Translations under genes and position numbers: made by a program
Assembly: GCA_022785125.1 (NCBI GenBank)
Contig: JALFRA010000002.1
Coordinates: 1 to 64,000, forward strand
Direction: 5' to 3'
Origin: Clostridiales bacterium
GTDB lineage: Bacteria > Bacillota > Clostridia > Oscillospirales > Oscillospiraceae
DNA: 64,000 bases
The notes under the pieces: model-generated
Databases searched by the model: none
Told to the model about the DNA's origin: nothing
The model's input: the letters and a program-made list of their open reading frames with translations, nothing else
Shown: positions 16,359-25,312 of the stretch, one piece after another
Layout: every line of letters starts with the position of its first letter
How positions within the stretch are numbered: position 1 is the stretch's first letter

Positions 16359-18131
16359 CTATTCTTTTCTCCAACGCCTAATTACTTCGTCGAACGCAAT
16401 ATCAATCCAGTCTTTATTCCATTCATCATAGACGTTCACATTACTGGAGTTAGGAACTGGATATGGCATATCCATTTTGATAACAGCTGGTAGTGGAACA
16501 GCATCACCGACAGCTAAACATTCTCCCGCTGAAAGTGTAGGGAGTACATCTACTAAAGAAGCATTATTATCTGGCAACAGATTTTTTATGCAATTTTGGT
16601 CATTTACATTTGTTAACTTAAGCACTAAAAAGTTATTGCACTGAGAAAAAATAGTCTCTGATACTTCGGATGGACGTTGACTCACAACCATTAAATTTAG
16701 TCCATACTTGCGCCCTTCCTTTGCTATTCGTTCAATAGAATGCTTGGAAGCTGCATATTCCGCTCCACCATTTTTAGGAATATAATTATGAGCCTCTTCA
16801 CAAACAAGCATAAATGGTATATCGTTAACTAGGCCATCTTGATGTCTAATCTTAGAATAATGAAAAGCAAAGTCAAAAATAATCCGCGAAAGCAAGCTAA
16901 TGACGATACTCAAGACTTCGAATGGGATAGCGCTTAAATCTATAATGGTCACGTTGCATTTATCTATATAACCCAAGAATTGTTTAAGAATTTCTGCAAA
17001 GTCTTGGGTTGTATACTGTTCCCCAGAGTTTCTTTTGGGGGCTGTAATAAACTTCAAACGTTTATCTGAAAGCTTTGTTTCTAATCGCGTTACAAATCTT
17101 TCAAACTCCCCATTGTATGGACCTGGTGATGCCTTAGACTCTTTAGATGTACTGGTAGGTGCAAATTCAATTTCTCTAGTGAGATAGACTGTATCTGGAT
17201 TTTCAATCAATGTTCCATCAATTTCTTTAGGGAGGCGAGGGCTTCCCTCTTTCTTATTGATTACCTCAGCATTTTTATTTTTGATATAACGATATACTTC
17301 TTCGATATCAAAATAAACTGGAGTATCATATGTGATATGCTCCATTTCAGGATTATGCTTTTCTTTGCTCAGAACAACAGCTTTTTTAAACTGGGAAATT
17401 TGATTGTGCGAATTCATTTCGTTGCTTTCAATGAAAAGTGATTCCAATTCCTGTGAATTCATCAACCAATACGGCAAGCACAGCTTTTCAACGTCCAAGC
17501 AATTTAAACTAAAAGCTTCTTGCTCATCCAACGTAAACGCTGATTGATACTCTGAATGAATATCAAAAATAATAACATGTGAATTTTTGAGAGATCCTAC
17601 ATTTTCATTGTGCCCCTGGTTGATCTTCATAATGTTTTGTAACAGTCTTGCAACTGCACAAGATTTTCCGGACCCTGTTGAACCAACCACCGCAATATGC
17701 TTTCCGAAAAAACGATTACCATCCACGAAATATTTTACCGTTTTGTTATTAGAAAGTTGTCCAACATAAAAGGAAAAATTATCATTGCTGCTAAATATAG
17801 CATTAATAATTTCATCCTCAGGTATGTATACAGGTTCTGTTGGAGATGGCAAATTAACTCCACCCTGCCTAAAATGAATACCATCTTCATCTTCCGAATA
17901 GCAACCAATGGGAGAACATGAGAGTGTATAACTAATTGGTTTTGCATCATTTGACTGTACAGCCGAAATATTCTGGATAGCGGCAAGAATTTTAAGATCA
18001 TTGCCATCCTCAATTACCACATATCTAGAGATTCTAATGTTAGGTTTATTGTTTTCGAATACTTCAACATCTTTTAATATCACCTGAATTGTGCCTGGTG
18101 TACTAGCAATAACTTTACCAATCTCAATCAT
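16359..18131 (-). CDS. herA: HerA-like hexameric ATPase/translocase
   Basis: 590 residues of the HerA/FtsK (DUF87) class. An N-terminal beta domain (1-125) is followed by Walker A VVGSTGSGKSCAV (148-160), Walker B FMLVCEEAHNYIP, and the arginine/sensor region REGRKYGLNLMVVSQRPSEVS. HerA ATPases load DNA and work with nucleases. The gene follows the nuclease stop by eight bases, and its ribosome site (GGAGGAG) lies within the nuclease C-terminal codons, so the two are coupled. Pairs of a DUF4297-type nuclease with HerA are a known anti-phage arrangement, so this one probably drives or gates the nuclease encoded upstream. Confidence 0.88.
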   Translation of the reverse strand: MIEIGKVIASTPGTIQVILKDVEVFENNKPNIRISRYVVIEDGNDLKILAAIQNISAVQSNDAKPISYTLSCSPIGCYSEDEDGIHFRQGGVNLPSPTEPVYIPEDEIINAIFSSNDNFSFYVGQLSNNKTVKYFVDGNRFFGKHIAVVGSTGSGKSCAVARLLQNIMKINQGHNENVGSLKNSHVIIFDIHSEYQSAFTLDEQEAFSLNCLDVEKLCLPYWLMNSQELESLFIESNEMNSHNQISQFKKAVVLSKEKHNPEMEHITYDTPVYFDIEEVYRYIKNKNAEVINKKEGSPRLPKEIDGTLIENPDTVYLTREIEFAPTSTSKESKASPGPYNGEFERFVTRLETKLSDKRLKFITAPKRNSGEQYTTQDFAEILKQFLGYIDKCNVTIIDLSAIPFEVLSIVISLLSRIIFDFAFHYSKIRHQDGLVNDIPFMLVCEEAHNYIPKNGGAEYAASKHSIERIAKEGRKYGLNLMVVSQRPSEVSETIFSQCNNFLVLKLTNVNDQNCIKNLLPDNNASLVDVLPTLSAGECLAVGDAVPLPAVIKMDMPYPVPNSSNVNVYDEWNKDWIDIAFDEVIRRWRKE

Positions 18132-18139
18132 ATACTACT

Positions 18140-19429
18140 CTACTCCTCCAATCTCATGGACAGCCATACCAAATATTTAAGCGTCGCTGTGTCCGCAACA
18201 TCAAGATATTCTATAGAATAATTGGAGCTTTCTAAAGAATACCCATTCTCTCCGATAATATATAACTGATTAACACGGCATTTTTCTAATATTTCTGACG
18301 AAATATTTTGAATCTGAGTCATCTTACAAGCAAAATCTGCTGCACAGTATGTATCGCAAATAAAACTATCAGCAATAAATTCGTTGCCAATTAATCCGGT
18401 ATTTACAGATCTCTGATATTTATACAAGCTAATCAATACCGTCTGTAGTAAAGCCGAACTACCATCTCCAAAAATAAAAATAGGTTGTTTTTGCAACTTT
18501 CGCTTTTTGAAATATTTATCTAAATATTGAATGATAAACGGAAAAATTGTTCCTTGATTCTTTTCTAAAAAATCATCAGAGAACACAAAGGCTCTAACAC
18601 TCGAATTCGAGGAAAAGTATGCTTTTAAAAAATCCCGTTTGCTTCTTAGCAATTTAACTCTATCTAGTGCCTCTAAAGTCCATTTTGTAAGCAACACTGA
18701 TTTTTGCGTACTTAAATAGTCCAACAATTCAACCTTTGTAATATTTCGATCATCTTTATTAGGCTTGGCAGATATAGTTGCAACTAAAGAAAATGCATTA
18801 GGATAATATAGAGCTTCTGCAGTATCTACACTTACTAATTCTGCAAAAGATTGAATAATTTTTTCTTGCAGTGCATCAAACTGTTCAGCCGGAATATAAG
18901 TAAAGCATTTCCAAAATTCCAATATATCAGTTCGCAATACGAGTTTATTCCTGTTAATTTTATAGTAAGCTAAAATTTTATCCTTGTCATCTTTGCTCTT
19001 TTGCGGCTTGTTAGCTATTTTCAGTATTTCTGAATCCGCTATAGTATATATTCTATGGAAATATTTAACAAGAATTTCTTTGTCATTTGTAGATTCAAGA
19101 AAATCAGAAAAAGATTTTAAGGATACTGTATCAACATTTTCTTCATAATAGGCGTAAAGAATATACGAAACAGACTTTCCGAGTACAGAACATTCGCAAT
19201 AGTGGCACAACATTTCCAAAATTGGTGCTACTACACTTGAAATTTGATATTTTTTGTCTTCATGATATTTACACTGGATTGTGGTTAGGCTGGTAGGTGA
19301 TTGAATATCAATGTCCTCAATAACACCTTCAAGGGTAACTATTTCATCATCTTTTGATTGCAAAATTTCATAAATAGATTTGTTAAATTGATATAGGTAT
19401 CCTTTAATCGTACTATCTGCTTGCCTCAT
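18140..19429 (-). CDS. DUF4297/Cap4-like DNA nuclease
   Basis: 429 residues, starting at MRQADSTIKG after GGGTGG. The first 60 residues carry the pattern of DUF4297/Cap4-type PD-(D/E)xK nucleases: STIKGYLYQFNKSIYEIL, then Glu34 (VTLEGVIEDIDI), Asp41 and Gln52-Cys-Lys54 (TTIQCKYHE). The other 370 residues are alpha-rich, not recognised, and end with EYLDVADTATLKYLVW; they may contact HerA or sense infection. This AT-rich gene shares an operon with HerA downstream and two methylases upstream. The assignment rests on motif pattern only; a structure prediction would settle it. Confidence 0.65.
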   Translation of the reverse strand: MRQADSTIKGYLYQFNKSIYEILQSKDDEIVTLEGVIEDIDIQSPTSLTTIQCKYHEDKKYQISSVVAPILEMLCHYCECSVLGKSVSYILYAYYEENVDTVSLKSFSDFLESTNDKEILVKYFHRIYTIADSEILKIANKPQKSKDDKDKILAYYKINRNKLVLRTDILEFWKCFTYIPAEQFDALQEKIIQSFAELVSVDTAEALYYPNAFSLVATISAKPNKDDRNITKVELLDYLSTQKSVLLTKWTLEALDRVKLLRSKRDFLKAYFSSNSSVRAFVFSDDFLEKNQGTIFPFIIQYLDKYFKKRKLQKQPIFIFGDGSSALLQTVLISLYKYQRSVNTGLIGNEFIADSFICDTYCAADFACKMTQIQNISSEILEKCRVNQLYIIGENGYSLESSNYSIEYLDVADTATLKYLVWLSMRLEE

Positions 19430-19512
19430 ATTATCACCACCCACCCTATAACGAGATATTTTGATCAGGCATAAGTGTCACATATCTACAATGGTATATT
19501 TTACACAGAGCA

Positions 19513-21138
19513 TTATCCTCGTCCTAATCTTCTCCTCTGCATTTTTTTCCAAATGCCCCTACATCGAGAACAAACATCCTGTTCAATGCCTAACAATTTA
19601 GTAAGGACTTCACGATCCACCAAATCTAGTGCTTTTTCAATGTCATCATCGTTTCGGACGACGTGATCTATTTCTTTCAGAAGTTCGCTTCTAAATACAG
19701 GGTCAATGCATTGGATTTTAGGAATCAAGATATTACCCATTTCTCCCGGAAGGATTTCAAGAACGCCTCCACCGTAACTTCTACCACAGATTTCCGTAAA
19801 TGCAAAAGAAACGCTGTTGTAATATGCAAGAAGGACATTTTCAGGATCTACACCATCCTTGAATTTCATCCTGTGCATAGTATCCGTTGATACTGCACCG
19901 CAACAGTTGAGGACAAATTTGGGATAAAGGTTATTTCGTCGCAGGAAAAAGGCATCTGGAACCCAAACAGAAGGAACGATATACCATCTATCACGAATCG
20001 AGCATTTGTAGCCTACATGTTCACTCCTTGCTTCCCCTGCCATGATATAATCCCTATACCCTTGGGGATAATCTTCGTATGGAGCATCAGGAAATCGGAC
20101 TAAACGGGCCGGTTTACCCGCTGCTTTATTCAAATTCCAATCAGCTTCGGTAAAATAGATTCCATGTGCATGAGAACTCCGTCCGATTAGCGGGAGCGTT
20201 GCTTCTTCTAGACGATAATGATTAGAGACTGCTTCTGTAACAGAAAAATAGCCATTGTTTCCAGTAGTAATACCGACATTTATGAGCCCATATTCAGAAA
20301 ATTTTGCAAAACGATTGTCAGCCCTTAACTTTTGAATTAACTTCATCTCATCGCCGTTGATGAAGTATTTTGTCCATTTTTCCTTGACATGCTGCACTGG
20401 TTGAAAACCGTTTGAGGCCAAATCCAAAGCATCGAATCCGCTCAGGTCATTCATTTCGATAATTCGGATGCCTTTTTCCGCATCTCCTTTTTCGCCTATA
20501 AAGACTACAACCTCTTGTTCAATATCAGGAAAAACGAGCTGTTCAAAGGTGATCAGAGTAATTTTAGCAAGGTGGTTCGCCAAGTAGAGCCGGAGATCTT
20601 CTGCATAGGCAACTTGCAGAATCTCCGCAGGAATCACAAATGCAATTTTGCCTCTTTTCGAAAGCATTTGTACACTCGCTACCATGAATGCAACCCAAGC
20701 ATTGATTAGCTTATTGGATTTCATGCCATGAGAAGTTAGTATCTGGGCCTGACACTCCCTTTGACTTTCTTTTAGGTATTGATAACGAATATAGGGAGGA
20801 TTTCCCAAAATTAAGTCAAAAGTTTTCTTACCCAAAGCCTCCTTGTAGAAGTCGAAGAAATCCTGATTGATCACTTTTACCTTCGGAGTGTCTTTATACC
20901 TATCAGATACTTTTTGAGCTTCTGGTGCTTCAATTTCAACCGCCTCAATTCTGCTGACTTTGTCAAGCAAGCCGGTCTCTTTTAGGCTGTCGAGAAAGAC
21001 ACCATCTCCACAGCTTGGCTCCAATACGGTATCAATATTTTCGGACGCAAAAAGGCGCACCATAGCATTTGCCAGCTTCTGAGGAGTGTAGTACGCTCCT
21101 CTTAATTTCTGTTTTGAACTGTCCTTTTTGAGTCTCAT
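19513..21138 (-). CDS. Eco57I-type N6-adenine DNA methyltransferase
   Basis: 541 residues. The N-terminal class I methyltransferase has YYTPQKLANAMV, motif I TVLEPSCGDGVFL (37-49) for S-adenosylmethionine and motif IV LILGNPPYI (109-117), the catalytic NPPY of N6-adenine methylases. Residues about 270-480 resemble a target-recognition domain of Eco57I/TaqI-like enzymes. A small paired-Cys tail (VCSRCRG) ends the protein. No nuclease motif is visible. It begins 15 bases after the type IIG gene and may modify the second strand of the same target or a different site. Confidence 0.88.
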   Translation of the reverse strand: MRLKKDSSKQKLRGAYYTPQKLANAMVRLFASENIDTVLEPSCGDGVFLDSLKETGLLDKVSRIEAVEIEAPEAQKVSDRYKDTPKVKVINQDFFDFYKEALGKKTFDLILGNPPYIRYQYLKESQRECQAQILTSHGMKSNKLINAWVAFMVASVQMLSKRGKIAFVIPAEILQVAYAEDLRLYLANHLAKITLITFEQLVFPDIEQEVVVFIGEKGDAEKGIRIIEMNDLSGFDALDLASNGFQPVQHVKEKWTKYFINGDEMKLIQKLRADNRFAKFSEYGLINVGITTGNNGYFSVTEAVSNHYRLEEATLPLIGRSSHAHGIYFTEADWNLNKAAGKPARLVRFPDAPYEDYPQGYRDYIMAGEARSEHVGYKCSIRDRWYIVPSVWVPDAFFLRRNNLYPKFVLNCCGAVSTDTMHRMKFKDGVDPENVLLAYYNSVSFAFTEICGRSYGGGVLEILPGEMGNILIPKIQCIDPVFRSELLKEIDHVVRNDDDIEKALDLVDREVLTKLLGIEQDVCSRCRGIWKKMQRRRLGRG

Positions 21139-21153
21139 CTAAACTAACCTCGC

Positions 21154-24150
21154 TTAATATTCAAGACGATAAACTCTCTCAATTAGGCCTTGAATTTTAT
21201 GGATAAGAGCATTTTTCTCATCCTGCAGCACTATGGCAATACGTTTTGCTGGATGATTCATAAGTTCTGCATTTATGCTGTAAATTCTATGACTGGCAGC
21301 AACTACACTGTCATGAATTTCTTTTTGTTTTCTATCGCTAAAATCTAGTTCGACAAACGGTAATGTTGACAGTACAAAAGTACCTCGTGCTGTAAATCCG
21401 TTCTCAAAATCGCTTCCTACAATCTCCAGGATCTTTTCAGTAATTGGATTAGACAGCCATGCTTGGAGATATTCCAGCGCATATGGACTTCCTTCCTTTT
21501 TAGAAACCGCACAGTAGCCTGCAGTTCCACCAGAAGCAATCAGAATATCGTTGGTATCCAGAATATACATCGGCTCTTTACTCAGCACACCTACAATTAA
21601 CTTGGGGGTATTGATAAAGGCAGTCAAAGCTTGTGTTCTTCCATATTGATACCACGTATCGGGAGTAGCATTAGGAACATCCCGAATACCTTGATCAGAC
21701 ACACATTTGGGGACCAAACGATCATAGTAGTCTTCCAAATATGCAAATGTCCCCGGGAAATGAGATTTCATATAGTCAATCGTGAACAGCCGCCCTTGCT
21801 GGTCATAAGGGAAAATAATCTGCTTATCAGTTGCCAAGATGCTATATGAATTTAGGCCTTTTTCCGCCTTCTTTGTGGGCTTAAAATACGGGCGCAAAAT
21901 TTCGCGTTCGATCTTATAATGCTTTCCATTCCGGCAAATTTCAATTGCAGTTTCATCTTCCGCTACAATTTCATCTGAGGAGAACCAATAGATAGGAGTA
22001 GGACGTTCCGCACTTGTTTGAATTCCATTGAAGATTTCAGCGTGTTTTGTGATTGGGACAGCAACCTGATCCAGATGTTGGAGCATTGTTAAAAACGCAA
22101 AATCCGTTGTGAGTCTCCAAGGGAGCTTGTTGAGGATAGAGGAGCTAAATTCTATGGAACTGACTTCCTCTCCGACCCACAGCTTATTGGCAGAATCTAC
22201 ACCAGTGTAACGGAATTTCTCCTGAGGAGACTTACATAAAAGGAGGATGGAGCTATAAATAGTCTTGTCCTCAAACAACTGTGCATCCCCAAAATCATCA
22301 AGGCTTACCAAGTAGTTGCCTTTTGCAATTAAGTTCCGCAGATGTTCTCCTGCACCAACTTTGAAAAATTTATTCGGGACAATATAACAAATGTAGCCTG
22401 TATCCTTTATTTTTCTAATGGCTTGCTCAACAAAAATAAAGTACTTATCAAACTGCTTGTATGATGTCTTATACTTTTTCTTATAGATTTCAACCTCGCT
22501 GCTGGGAAGAAGTGCGTGCATACCTTCGGTATTCACATAAGGAGGATTACCAATTATGGCATCAAAGCATTCTCCATTATTGATTTTTTCCCAGTCAAAC
22601 GGGACAATCTCCAATCGCTGGCTATCTGCTCCAGCAATGCCTATCAACTCTTTTTCGCTGACCAAGGCATTGCCAAAGAAAATATTTGCACTTAGGTCCG
22701 GCAAAATAGGCGAAACAGTTTCAACAGAAGGTTCGGTTTCGTTTTCAATCAGTTTGACCAGGAGAGAGAACTTAGCCACTTCTACAGCATGAATGTCAAT
22801 ATCAATGCCGTAGATGCACGAACACAAAAGTTTCTTCTTCTCGGCCAAAGGTAATTTATAGAGATCAATTCCTATCTCTTCCAAATGGTTCTGTTGGCCA
22901 GCATTCAAATACCATTGCACACAATAGTTTTGAAGATAGGAAAACGCTTCTTCCAGAAATACTCCAGAGCCACACGCGATGTCAGCAATACGCAGCTCTG
23001 ACAATTCTTCCGGTGTTTTATTTTGGCAAACCTTGGCCAATGTTTTCTCAACCATATATTTGACAATTTCCGTGGGAGTTGTGACCACGGAACGATTGAG
23101 GCATTCTTTCTTTTGTTGCAGGCCAATCGTGCCGTTTTCTAGCAGAACTAACTGCTCTGTTAAAAACAGCTCATAAATTTTACCTAGCAGATGAGGTTCA
23201 ATAATGTTAAAGAGGTAGGGACTCTGAGGGTAATATAACCCTTCAATCATATCTGTAATAACATCACAAGAGAGATCAAAAATAATGTCATCGCCCGAAA
23301 ACATCCCGGAGTTGTATCTTTGATCCGCAGCTCTAAACAGTTGTTCCAGGCTTTCCTGCAATTGAGCTCTATCTGTAATGGCTTCTTTCAAATTATGGTA
23401 CAGAGGCAGATTTCTGTCCTCACAAATTCTCAGGAAAACAATCTGGTTGATGAATTCCTGCACAACATCATTTAGAACCTCCAAGGAGGTATATCGTCCA
23501 CCTTTCGCGTATAGCTCATTACTCAGAGCAATACGCCAACTGTTAATCTGAGACAAAAACAGTTCATCGACCTGCTGTGTTTGACCACCGGAAGCAGGGA
23601 AATTAGCGTCTAGATATTGATCAAATACACCGGAATATACTACGGCTTTGGAAATCAAGCTGCAAATTTCATCGAGCTTTTCTACATATTCAGAGTAATG
23701 ATAGAGCCGGTAACGTGCAACTGTACAGCTATCGTTTTCCAGCGGAAAATGGCAAGTATCATATATCGCTAAGAACTCGAAGTTAGTTAGAACGGCTACC
23801 CTATGCTTCGCATTCCAACCATATTTTCTGGTCTGAATAGCAGGAGCATCAACTTTCGTAATGTCAACCGAGGGTTTCTTGGCTTCTACGAAAAATTTTG
23901 CTACCCCTCGGAGCGTCATTGTATAGTCCGGACGATCTGAACGCGATGAATAATTTTCAGCAATAACTTCTCTATATTGAGGCGCAGCCCCATTTTCATT
24001 GGCCACGTCCCATCCTAAAATTTTAAGAAAAGGGTCGATAAACTCGATGCGGCAAGAGTGCTCATTGTATGCCTTTTTAGTGTCTTTATAAAAATCTATA
24101 TTTGCATCAAAATGCTCAACCAGCTTTTGAAGTTCAACCTTATTATTCAT
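21154..24150 (-). CDS. Type IIG restriction-modification enzyme
   Basis: 998 residues in one chain. An N-terminal PD-(D/E)xK nuclease has Asp75 in SDRPDYTM, then Glu89-x-Lys91 in FFVEAKKPSVD. A helical connector (about 150-380) leads to the methylase with motif I RIADIACGSGVFLEEAF (387-403) and NPPYV (535-539). A C-terminal target-recognition region (about 640-950) has YWFSSDEIV and SGGTAGYCAVSK. It cuts and methylates from one polypeptide in the Eco57I manner. The start at 24150 overlaps the stop of the HTH gene by eight bases. In this operon it is followed by a second methylase, the nuclease and HerA. Confidence 0.88.
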   Translation of the reverse strand: MNNKVELQKLVEHFDANIDFYKDTKKAYNEHSCRIEFIDPFLKILGWDVANENGAAPQYREVIAENYSSRSDRPDYTMTLRGVAKFFVEAKKPSVDITKVDAPAIQTRKYGWNAKHRVAVLTNFEFLAIYDTCHFPLENDSCTVARYRLYHYSEYVEKLDEICSLISKAVVYSGVFDQYLDANFPASGGQTQQVDELFLSQINSWRIALSNELYAKGGRYTSLEVLNDVVQEFINQIVFLRICEDRNLPLYHNLKEAITDRAQLQESLEQLFRAADQRYNSGMFSGDDIIFDLSCDVITDMIEGLYYPQSPYLFNIIEPHLLGKIYELFLTEQLVLLENGTIGLQQKKECLNRSVVTTPTEIVKYMVEKTLAKVCQNKTPEELSELRIADIACGSGVFLEEAFSYLQNYCVQWYLNAGQQNHLEEIGIDLYKLPLAEKKKLLCSCIYGIDIDIHAVEVAKFSLLVKLIENETEPSVETVSPILPDLSANIFFGNALVSEKELIGIAGADSQRLEIVPFDWEKINNGECFDAIIGNPPYVNTEGMHALLPSSEVEIYKKKYKTSYKQFDKYFIFVEQAIRKIKDTGYICYIVPNKFFKVGAGEHLRNLIAKGNYLVSLDDFGDAQLFEDKTIYSSILLLCKSPQEKFRYTGVDSANKLWVGEEVSSIEFSSSILNKLPWRLTTDFAFLTMLQHLDQVAVPITKHAEIFNGIQTSAERPTPIYWFSSDEIVAEDETAIEICRNGKHYKIEREILRPYFKPTKKAEKGLNSYSILATDKQIIFPYDQQGRLFTIDYMKSHFPGTFAYLEDYYDRLVPKCVSDQGIRDVPNATPDTWYQYGRTQALTAFINTPKLIVGVLSKEPMYILDTNDILIASGGTAGYCAVSKKEGSPYALEYLQAWLSNPITEKILEIVGSDFENGFTARGTFVLSTLPFVELDFSDRKQKEIHDSVVAASHRIYSINAELMNHPAKRIAIVLQDEKNALIHKIQGLIERVYRLEY

Positions 24151-24328
24151 TATCAAACTCCACCTTTCGCTTCTCGTTGGTGGGCTTTTCTGCATTCTCT
24201 GGGATAATCCAAATGCGGCTTAACCGCGTTGCTCCGGGAATCCGATTTGTCTTACACAGTATTTGAACCTGTCGTGAAGTCACGCCCCATTTTTCAGCCG
24301 CCTCTTGAACCGTAATATAACCGTTCAT
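24143..24328 (-). CDS. Small helix-turn-helix regulator
   Basis: 61 residues with an excisionase/MerR-type helix-turn-helix: YITVQEAAEKWGVTSRQVQILCKTNRIPGA, then a strand RIWIIPENAEKP. It is first in the defence operon, behind a promoter whose spacer holds a perfect palindrome (24378-24391), and overlaps the restriction gene. A control protein that times restriction is the likely role. Confidence 0.8.
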   Translation of the reverse strand: MNGYITVQEAAEKWGVTSRQVQILCKTNRIPGATRLSRIWIIPENAEKPTNEKRKVEFDNE

Positions 24329-24371
24329 TGCTCAACACCTCATTCAGCCCAAGATACAAAAAACCATTTTA

Positions 24372-24400
24372 ATTGTATTCGTTTAAACGAAATCTGTCAA
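24372..24400 (-). promoter_or_regulatory. Promoter and operator of the defence operon
   Basis: Minus strand TTGACA (24395-24400), 17 bases, TACAAT (24372-24377). The 14-bp palindrome TTCGTTTAAACGAA (24378-24391) fills the spacer, so a bound protein would block RNA polymerase. Confidence 0.8.
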
Positions 24401-24522
24401 CCTCGATCGCTACAATTTTACCTATTCTCTCATCCTTTCTACATATTCATCTAAATTGTTTGTGAGGTGTACTACATGACAGTCAAAGGTGAGAAGATAG
24501 TCTAGATGCTTCCTGAAAAAAG

Positions 24523-24566
24523 ACAAAAACGCGAGAAGTATACCTTCAACTGATACTGCTTCTCGC
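24523..24566 (-). terminator. Terminator of the 81-aa gene
   Basis: GCGAGAAG and CTTCTCGC arms with a 20-base loop holding a further ATAC/GTAT pairing, followed on the minus strand by GTTTTTGTC. Confidence 0.75.
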
Positions 24567-24581
24567 AGATTTTCTTTGCCA

Positions 24582-24827
24582 TCAATCTAACGGAGTTTTC
24601 TTTGTTACGGCTTTTAGATATAATTCAGGGTCCCCATTCAAAATCAGTTCGGCATAGGCCAGCGGATCGTTGTAGATTAGCCAGTCCAGCTCCGACCGCT
24701 GGTATATGCTGTTTGCCACCTCGTTCTCTATGGCGGTACAGTCAATAGAGAGCAGCGTCCCATCCTCCAAACGCTGCTCCACGCAGGCGGTGTCCATGTT
24801 AAACTCACAGGATACAATCTTTCTCAT
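24582..24827 (-). CDS. Conserved small protein of clostridial mobile elements
   Basis: 81 residues, acidic, no signal or membrane segment: MRKIVSCEFNMDTACVEQRL, then SELDWLIYNDPLAYAELILNG. I recall similar proteins (probably DUF6061) scattered in integrative elements of gut Clostridia; their function is unknown. A good ribosome site (GGGAGG, eight bases) and its own terminator argue that it is expressed. Confidence 0.65.
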   Translation of the reverse strand: MRKIVSCEFNMDTACVEQRLEDGTLLSIDCTAIENEVANSIYQRSELDWLIYNDPLAYAELILNGDPELYLKAVTKKTPLD

Positions 24828-25236
24828 ACTCGTTGCCTCCCAATGCCTTAATTTCGCTTAGCTTTCCGCAGCGGCACAAGGGCCGTTTCGGTTGTTTTAG
24901 ATACTTGCAAGCAATGCGTGTGGATAGCCACACACAAATCCGGCAAGCAATGCGAGTGTTAATACACACTCACATTTCCTGCCGTCTGCTTGTTGAGGGC
25001 AATGCCCCCAAGCCCCCTTTTGAACACAGAATTTCATTCTGTGGCTGCGCGTTCTCCGAACGCTTCTGAGGGAAATGCCAAAACGCTGTAACCCTCTCTA
25101 ACCGGTACGTCATGAAACGCGACGTACCCTATGGAACAAGTTGTTCCACCCACCCGTATCGTTTCGGGAGCTACCGTAAAACAACGTAGCCCTGGAAATA
25201 TAGGGAGGCAAAATATCACCCCGGTTTTTCCTTTCC
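24828..25236. other. Non-coding region rich in inverted repeats, possible transfer or replication origin
   Basis: No gene. It contains several inverted repeats: GTGTGG..CCACAC (24918-24933), GAGTGT..ACACTC (24953-24971), CACAGAAT..ATTCTGTG (25024-25042), GGTACGTC..GACGTACC (25104-25128) and GGAACAA..TTGTTCC (25133-25147). It lies beside the RepA-like ATPase and RHH genes. Similar stretches near relaxase genes act as origins of transfer, but no relaxase is encoded here. Confidence 0.4.
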
Positions 25237-25309
25237 GCGACGGTTGCGACGGTCGCAACGGTGCTGGGAGTACCACTCAAAACACCGTCGCGACCGTTGC
25301 GAGCGTCGC
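25237..25309. repeat. Inverted array of 9-bp iteron-like units
   Basis: Three units of the type GCGACGGTN/GCAACGGTN (25237-25263) are mirrored by three inverted units (25283-25309) around a 19-base centre; the 27-bp arms differ at four positions. It ends four bases before the stop of the RepA-like ATPase gene. It can be read as an iteron origin or a very strong hairpin. Confidence 0.6.
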
Positions 25310-25312
25310 ACT

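Noticed and set aside
16011-16431. Two overlapping plus-strand open frames of 68-76 codons left of herA
   Set aside because: They run across the terminator, the att repeat and the herA 3' end, have no ribosome sites and low-complexity or random composition.
24582-24827. Antitoxin of a toxin-antitoxin pair
   Set aside because: The 81-aa gene stands alone with its own terminator and no toxin-like partner.
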